Shown here: in pieces, positions 59,537 through 64,000 of the stretch
Numbering within the stretch: position 1 is the stretch's first letter
Layout of the letters: every line of letters begins with the position of its first letter
Source of the DNA: JBBDIJ01 sp040880485
GTDB lineage: Bacteria; Bacteroidota; Rhodothermia; Balneolales; Balneolaceae
DNA: 64,000 bases
Assembly (NCBI GenBank): GCA_040880485.1
Contig: JBBDIJ010000005.1
Span: forward strand, 62,001 to 126,000
Direction of reading: 5' to 3'
Translations under genes and position numbers: made by a program
The notes under the pieces: model-generated
What the model was told of the DNA's origin: nothing
Database searches by the model: none
What the model saw: the letters and a program-made list of their open reading frames with translations, nothing else

Positions 59537-60820
59537 ATGATTGAAACCATTATCATCTTGTCGACGATACTTCTGAGCGGGTTTTTTTCCGGATCGGAGA
59601 TCGCATATGTATCTGCCAACCGGCTTAAACTGGAGATTGAGTCACGTAAAGAGACCTTTCTGGGCCGGTCTGTCGCCGTCTTTGCCAGAAACCCCAATCT
59701 CTTTCTTACGACCACACTGGTCGGCAATAACATTATCAATGTGATCTACGCCACATTGATGGCGATCTTTCTGGTGGTTCCGGTTCAAAACGCATATGAA
59801 TCATTTTTTGGAGCACTGCCCTCTACTGCAGAGTTGCTTCTGATTCAGACGTTGATCGCTTCGGTGATCATCATGCTGTTTGGAGAAATTTTACCGAAGG
59901 CTCTTTTCCGGATTCAGGCAGATTTTATGGTGAAAGTTGTGGCGGTACCAATGAGGGTGCTGAACTGGCTGTTCGGACCACTGATTATATTGGCCAACTC
60001 CTCTTCCAATGTTCTTGTTCGCTGGCTTAATGCGGGTGGGGAGAGGAGCGACAAGATTTTTAGAAGACAGGATATGGAGATGATATTCAAAGAGTTAAGG
60101 GATAGCGGAGGAGGAGAAGATTTGGACCGGGAGGATTCTGAAATTCTTCAAAATGTCCTGGACCTTTCCAATAAGCGGGTAAGGGAGACGATGATTCCCC
60201 GAACCGAAATTGTTGCGGTCGAAAAAGGAGTTTCACTTGAAGAAGTGCAGAAGGCTTTCATCGCGTCAGGCTACTCCAAGATTCCCGTCTATCAGGACAC
60301 GATTGACGATATTATTGGTGTGGTATTTGCATACGATCTGTTCAACAATCCAAAGTCCCTGGGAGAGATTATTCGTCCCATAAAGCTGATTCCTTCGAGC
60401 AAGAAGTCAAAAGACCTGCTTACGGAATTTCGTCAAAGCAATATCTCTGTAGCGGTTGTGATAGATGAATATGGGGGGACGGCCGGTATGGTGACTATAG
60501 AGGATCTGATCGAAGAGGTTGTGGGAGATATTCAGGATGAGTACGATACCGATGCAGAAATAGTGAAGATGGTCTCCCCGGGAATCTATGTAATCAGCGG
60601 TAGCGTAGAGATTGAAGATCTGGAGATGAAGTTTCCGGAGGTCCGGCTCGGGGTAGACGGGGGGGATTTTGAGACCATTGCAGGGTATATTATTCACCAT
60701 GCAGGAAGGATTCCAAAGGTGAATGAAGAGCTGCTGATCGACGGAAATACCTATATCATCAGCAAGGCGACACCGAACAAGCTGGATACAGTGAAGTTGA
60801 TCCTGAGAAATGAGGAGTAA
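59537..60820 (+). CDS. CNNM/CorC-type membrane protein with CBS domains
   Basis: A 427-residue protein: N-terminal CNNM transmembrane domain with four spans (starting IETIIILSTILLSGFFSGSE), two CBS domains at about 205-325 (MIPRTEIVAVEKGVSLEEV, FRQSNISVAVVIDEYGGTAG) and a C-terminal CorC/HlyC domain (YVISGSVEIEDLEMKFP). The family is linked to Mg2+ or Co2+ homeostasis. The 26-base gap to pheA suggests a shared transcript. Confidence 0.92.
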   Translation: MIETIIILSTILLSGFFSGSEIAYVSANRLKLEIESRKETFLGRSVAVFARNPNLFLTTTLVGNNIINVIYATLMAIFLVVPVQNAYESFFGALPSTAELLLIQTLIASVIIMLFGEILPKALFRIQADFMVKVVAVPMRVLNWLFGPLIILANSSSNVLVRWLNAGGERSDKIFRRQDMEMIFKELRDSGGGEDLDREDSEILQNVLDLSNKRVRETMIPRTEIVAVEKGVSLEEVQKAFIASGYSKIPVYQDTIDDIIGVVFAYDLFNNPKSLGEIIRPIKLIPSSKKSKDLLTEFRQSNISVAVVIDEYGGTAGMVTIEDLIEEVVGDIQDEYDTDAEIVKMVSPGIYVISGSVEIEDLEMKFPEVRLGVDGGDFETIAGYIIHHAGRIPKVNEELLIDGNTYIISKATPNKLDTVKLILRNEE

Positions 60821-60846
60821 TCGATGAAGAGAATGGTGGTGGCGGC

Positions 60847-62001
60847 ATGAGTAAAGGCGGAAAAGAGCACACAGAGAAGTTCCGCAAATTGATAGATGAG
60901 CTGGACAGAAAGGTGATTGAGTCCCTTGCGGAGCGTCAAAAAGTTGTAAGGGAGATTTTTTCCAACAAGTTGGAGGAGGCCGGCTCCATCCGGGATCCGG
61001 AGCGGGAAAGGGAGATGCTTCAGCGCATCCGGGCAATGGCTATTGAGAAGGGGGTAGACCCCTACTTCGCCGAAAAACTGTTTCATCAGATCATTAGTCA
61101 GTCGGTTCGATACCAGACCTGGTCTCTGCTCGACCACCAGAATGACACGGCCCCTGTACGAAAAGCGGTGGTGGCCTATCAGGGTGTTCAGGGTGCATTC
61201 AGTGACCAGGCTGCCCGGCGCCACTTTTCCGACCGATACAATGACCTTCACTGCATCGGTTGTCAAACGTTTGAGGCGGCGGGAGCGGCTGTCGAGGAGA
61301 AGCGGGCCGACTTTGCTATTCTTCCTATTGAGAATACAACGGCCGGCTCGATCAACGACACCTATGACCTTCTTGCAGAGAGGGATCTTCACATTGTAGG
61401 CGAGGAGGTTCTTCACATCGAGCACTGCCTCATGAGCCCGGGTGAAGTTCAGCTGGGAAATATTAGAAGAGTGCTCTCTCATCCGCAGGCGATCGCTCAG
61501 TGCAGCCGATTCCTCTCCACTCTGCCGCGCTGCACGGTGGAATCGTATATCGATACAGCGATGGCGGCCAAGAAAGTGAGTGAAGATGCCGATCTTTCAC
61601 AGGCAGCTATTGCGAGCGCTCATGCAGCAGAGATTTACGGATTACATATTCTGAAACGGGGAATTGCCAATCAGGAAGAGAACTATACCCGGTTTGTGGT
61701 TGTGGCTCGGGAGCCGGTTACGGTTGATGCTCAGATCGCCTGCAAGACCTCCATCATACTGGCGACTCCCCATGAAAAGGGAGCACTGATTCGCTGTTTG
61801 AAGGTGCTTGACAAGCACGGTATTAATATGACAAAATTAGAGTCGAGGCCCCGGCTTCACAAGCCCTGGCAGTACCAGTTTTTTATAGACCTTGAGGGTA
61901 ATATCAACGATCCCCGTCTTGAGAAGGCACTCGGAGAACTCGGGAATCGTTCCAGTTATCTTAAAGTACTTGGATCCTATCCGAAGCAGTCTGAAGGGTA
62001 A
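60847..62001 (+). CDS. pheA: Chorismate mutase / prephenate dehydratase (P-protein)
   Basis: Two steps of phenylalanine synthesis; 384 residues. The AroQ chorismate mutase domain is at about 10-90 (LIDELDRKVIESLAERQKVV). The dehydratase domain follows at about 105-285 with VAYQGVQGAFSDQAARRHF, FAILPIENTTAGSI, and the catalytic NYTRFVVV. The ACT domain is at about 295-370 with LESRPRLHKPWQYQFFID, the Phe-binding ESRP motif, so feedback inhibition is expected. Confidence 0.95.
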   Translation: MSKGGKEHTEKFRKLIDELDRKVIESLAERQKVVREIFSNKLEEAGSIRDPEREREMLQRIRAMAIEKGVDPYFAEKLFHQIISQSVRYQTWSLLDHQNDTAPVRKAVVAYQGVQGAFSDQAARRHFSDRYNDLHCIGCQTFEAAGAAVEEKRADFAILPIENTTAGSINDTYDLLAERDLHIVGEEVLHIEHCLMSPGEVQLGNIRRVLSHPQAIAQCSRFLSTLPRCTVESYIDTAMAAKKVSEDADLSQAAIASAHAAEIYGLHILKRGIANQEENYTRFVVVAREPVTVDAQIACKTSIILATPHEKGALIRCLKVLDKHGINMTKLESRPRLHKPWQYQFFIDLEGNINDPRLEKALGELGNRSSYLKVLGSYPKQSEG

Positions 62002-62228
62002 TCGAAAACTCCTCATAATTTTCACTTCTCCCACCCTTCAGGCACCTTGCTGCTGCTCTCTGCCTGCCATCTTATTTTCGTAATACTTTTCCACATAGTT
62101 TATATGTGAAGTATGTAATTACTCACATTTTTTTCTGAAAAACCCGTCCACGTACTGTAAAGTGGGTATTTTTTGTTCCCGTCTCAGTAACAATTGAAAA
62201 TAAATTTGGATTTCTGATCCACATTATC

Positions 62229-62258
62229 TTGACAAATTCAGAAAAAGTAGGGTACATT
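62229..62258 (+). promoter_or_regulatory. Promoter of the mraZ division cluster
   Basis: TTGACA (62229-62234), 18 bases, TACATT (62253-62258). In host terms it is TTG, 21 bases, TAcaTTG. It lies in the 338-base gap after pheA, which is otherwise gene-free and AT-rich at 62080-62230. The three TGGG repeats follow directly. Confidence 0.55.
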
Positions 62259-62259
62259 G

Positions 62260-62283
62260 TGGGGTGAAGTGGGAGATAGTGGG
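62260..62283 (+). promoter_or_regulatory. MraZ-type operator: three TGGG repeats
   Basis: TGGG occurs at 62260, 62270 and 62280, an exact 10-base period (each preceded by G, giving GTGGG). In E. coli MraZ represses the cluster by binding TGGG repeats spaced by one helical turn in the mraZ promoter. Here they overlap the likely transcription start about 57-80 bases before the mraZ GTG, so autoregulation is expected. Confidence 0.7.
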
Positions 62284-62339
62284 GAATTTATATCTGGCTC
62301 TCCCTGCGAATCATCATAGCAATCTAACTTCATCCGACC

Positions 62340-62816
62340 GTGGCAGGCTTTAAAGGGGAATATGAACACAGTGTTGATGCCAAAGGGCGGGTAGCCTTTC
62401 CGGCCAGACTACGCAAGGCACTGAACCCGGAAGCGGGGGAGCAGTTTACCCTTCTTCGCGGGTTGGAACCCTGCCTCTATCTCTATCCGCGGGACGAATG
62501 GGAGATCGTTGAGAGCCGACTCTCACGGATCAACAGCTTTACACGTGAGGGAAGAACGGTGAAACGAAATTTTCTGCGATTTGCAGAGGATGCCACACTT
62601 GACAAGCAGAATCGTGTAGCCCTACCGCCTCATTTGAGAGAGTGGGCGGGAATCGACGGCTCAGCAATTTTTATTGGAAGCGGAGAGCGTATTGAGGTGT
62701 GGTCTCCGGATAAACTCTCAGAAGCGGATGCGGAGCTCAGTTTCGAGTCCTACCAGGAGCTGTTTGAAAAGGTAATGGGTGACCCTGAACCGCCCGGGGA
62801 GGAGCATGGAGGTTGA
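62340..62816 (+). CDS. mraZ: Division-cluster regulator MraZ
   Basis: A 158-residue DNA-binding protein with two SpoVT-AbrB domains, each with the family turn: VDAKGRVAFPARLRKAL at about residue 12 and LDKQNRVALPPHLREWAG at about 90. GTG start. It opens the cell-division and wall cluster and probably regulates it through the TGGG repeats upstream. Its end overlaps the ribosome-binding site of rsmH. Confidence 0.95.
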   Translation: MAGFKGEYEHSVDAKGRVAFPARLRKALNPEAGEQFTLLRGLEPCLYLYPRDEWEIVESRLSRINSFTREGRTVKRNFLRFAEDATLDKQNRVALPPHLREWAGIDGSAIFIGSGERIEVWSPDKLSEADAELSFESYQELFEKVMGDPEPPGEEHGG

Positions 62817-62817
62817 G

Positions 62818-63747
62818 ATGGCCATATATCATGATCATATCCCTGTACTCCTGAGCGAATCCCTCGATCTTCTCTTGACAGATCCTGAGGGCAAGTATGT
62901 GGATGGAACGCTGGGCGGCGGTGGGCACAGTGCCGAAATCCTGGCACGTCTGGCACCATCAGCAGAGCTCTGGGGGGTAGATCAGGATCTGGAGGCTCTT
63001 GATAAGGCGGGGGAGCGGTTAAAGGGTGATGCAAGGTTTCATACCGTATTTGGAAATTTTGGTTATATGAGCACTTTGTTACCCCCATCTCTAAAGGGGA
63101 AGGTGAGCGGGATTCTGCTCGATCTCGGTGTCTCCACACATCAGATTCGTGAACCCGGACGTGGATTCAGTTTTCAGAATGACGGGCCTCTCGATATGAG
63201 AATGGATCGGCAGAGCGGCCTGAATGCACACGAAGTAGTAAACAGTTACAGCTATGAACGGCTTCGTGATCTGATCTTTCACTTCGGTGAGGAGAGAATG
63301 AGCCGCCAAATAGCATCTGAAATCATAAAAAGGCGCCCTCTCGGGACAACAGGGGAGCTTGCAGAGGCAGTTGAGGCAGTAGCGGGGGGACGGTTTCTTA
63401 ACAAATCCCTCGCCCGTGTGTTTCAGGCCATACGGATTGAAGTGAATCGGGAGCTCGATCAGCTGGAGAGGGCTCTATATGAGTCTCTGCATCTACTGAA
63501 AGAGGGGGGGCGGTTGGTGGTTATCTCCTACCACTCCCTTGAGGACCGAATGGTCAAACGCTTCTTCAGAAGTGGAAACCTGAAAGGAGAGGTGAAGAAA
63601 GACTTTTATGGAAATTGGGTCCGGCCACTGGATCCGGTAACAAGGCAGGTGGTTCGCCCAGGTACAGAAGAAGTGGGACGAAACCCCGCATCCAGAAGTG
63701 CAAGGCTCAGAGCTGCTGAAAGAACCGGTATGGAGGTTGAGATATGA
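62818..63747 (+). CDS. rsmH: 16S rRNA (cytosine-1402-N4)-methyltransferase
   Basis: A 309-residue rRNA methyltransferase (MraW). SAM motifs: YVDGTLGGGGHSAEIL, LWGVDQDLEAL and ILLDLGVSTHQIREPGRGFSF; the C-terminal part has VISYHSLEDRMVKRFF and ASRSARLRAAERT. GGAGGT at 62808-62813 precedes ATG 62818 and decides the start; an ATG at 62806 lies on that Shine-Dalgarno sequence and is less likely. Confidence 0.95.
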   Translation: MAIYHDHIPVLLSESLDLLLTDPEGKYVDGTLGGGGHSAEILARLAPSAELWGVDQDLEALDKAGERLKGDARFHTVFGNFGYMSTLLPPSLKGKVSGILLDLGVSTHQIREPGRGFSFQNDGPLDMRMDRQSGLNAHEVVNSYSYERLRDLIFHFGEERMSRQIASEIIKRRPLGTTGELAEAVEAVAGGRFLNKSLARVFQAIRIEVNRELDQLERALYESLHLLKEGGRLVVISYHSLEDRMVKRFFRSGNLKGEVKKDFYGNWVRPLDPVTRQVVRPGTEEVGRNPASRSARLRAAERTGMEVEI

Positions 63748-64000
63748 TGATGCACTCCACACTGTCGAGGCCACAGGTTCGACCCAACCGGAGATCTGTG
63801 CCCAGGCGAAAAAAACGATTTCCAACAGCTGAAAAGATCTATACAGGCGGCGGCACGCCTCGCAACGGTACCCGTAAGAGGACCGATAAAAAGGCGAAAT
63901 CCGGGCTTTCCGTGATTACCCCTTGGAAAGTCATCCTCACAAGTTTCCTGATCGGAATTTGTGGGATTCTATATATCAGCCACCTCTTTGGCACCCAGAG
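63744..64000 (+). CDS. ftsL: FtsL-like division protein, N-terminal part
   Basis: Partial; runs off the right edge. The first 85 residues have a very basic cytoplasmic N-terminus (RPQVRPNRRSVPRRKKRF and a Gly/Arg/Lys-rich stretch) and one span (WKVILTSFLIGICGILYISH), the FtsL layout, in the place FtsL occupies after rsmH. The sequence is not diagnostic alone. GGAGGT at 63732-63737 lies six bases before the ATG, which overlaps the rsmH stop. Confidence 0.7.
   Translation, partial: MMMHSTLSRPQVRPNRRSVPRRKKRFPTAEKIYTGGGTPRNGTRKRTDKKAKSGLSVITPWKVILTSFLIGICGILYISHLFGTQ

Noticed and set aside
62806..62817. ATG 62806 as the rsmH start
   Set aside because: It sits on the GGAGGT that serves ATG 62818 and leaves no ribosome-binding site of its own at a normal spacing.
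1..64000. tRNA, rRNA, CRISPR arrays or prophage genes
   Set aside because: None was recognised by reading; a covariance search would be needed to exclude a small RNA gene.

Overview
The window is bacterial chromosome, most likely from the FCB group (Bacteroidetes-like, with Balneolota or Rhodothermota as the best guess). The basis is a set of promoters that fit the Bacteroidetes-type pattern TTG, 19-21 bases, TAnnTTnG (seen ahead of nhaC, pyrG, uppS, recA, mraZ and a cassette gene), few Shine-Dalgarno sequences, several TTG or GTG starts, and family relationships of the proteins (OmpH/Skp after BamA, WbqC, YfhO, BadF/BadG kinase, DUF1343 lipoprotein). No rRNA, tRNA or CRISPR array was seen.

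Positions 1-3212 are an accessory region, visibly AT-richer than what follows. It is the start of an integron. The N-terminus of an IntI-type tyrosine recombinase lies on the minus strand at the window edge. It is followed by an attI-like region with a conspicuous hairpin and then by gene cassettes on the plus strand. Cassette 1 carries a Phd/ParE-type toxin-antitoxin pair with its own promoter and operator, and ends in a complete attC. Cassette 2 carries one small protein of unknown role. Its attC is interrupted, and an IS110-family transposase lacking its central segment follows. After that come remnants of a Doc/Fic toxin and a ParE toxin lying head to head.

Positions 3213-25441 hold pcm, an NhaC-type antiporter coupled to wbqC, an ALDH7 dehydrogenase, a SpoU methyltransferase, murI (with the tail of a lost quinone oxidoreductase gene), a surface-glycan group (flippase, two GT2 glycosyltransferases, a methyltransferase), a YfhO-like membrane protein, gatC, an NAD-type isocitrate dehydrogenase, a P1B-4 metal ATPase coupled to lgt, a large AsmA-like protein, and a DUF1343 (NamZ-like) lipoprotein.

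Positions 25408-44708 hold rlmB, a small membrane protein, pyrG, a Nudix hydrolase, a lipoprotein amidohydrolase, nadE, an MltD-like LysM transglycosylase, a C-terminal processing protease, a PHP phosphoesterase, ribH, uppS, bamA, three tandem skp/ompH genes, a lone vWA protein and rnhB. Envelope biogenesis dominates.

Positions 44705-58504 hold the cell-shape operon mreB-mreC-mreD-mrdA-rodA (minus strand), purN-purH, an AI-2E transporter, recA-recX, a BadF/BadG sugar kinase, tatD and pdxB. Positions 58697-64000 hold an enoyl-CoA hydratase, a CNNM/CorC protein, pheA, and the start of the division and cell-wall cluster mraZ-rsmH-ftsL, led by a promoter with three TGGG repeats at an exact 10-base period. 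The genes from 3213 on are mostly ordinary core genes. The novelty is concentrated in the integron and in a few regulatory palindromes.
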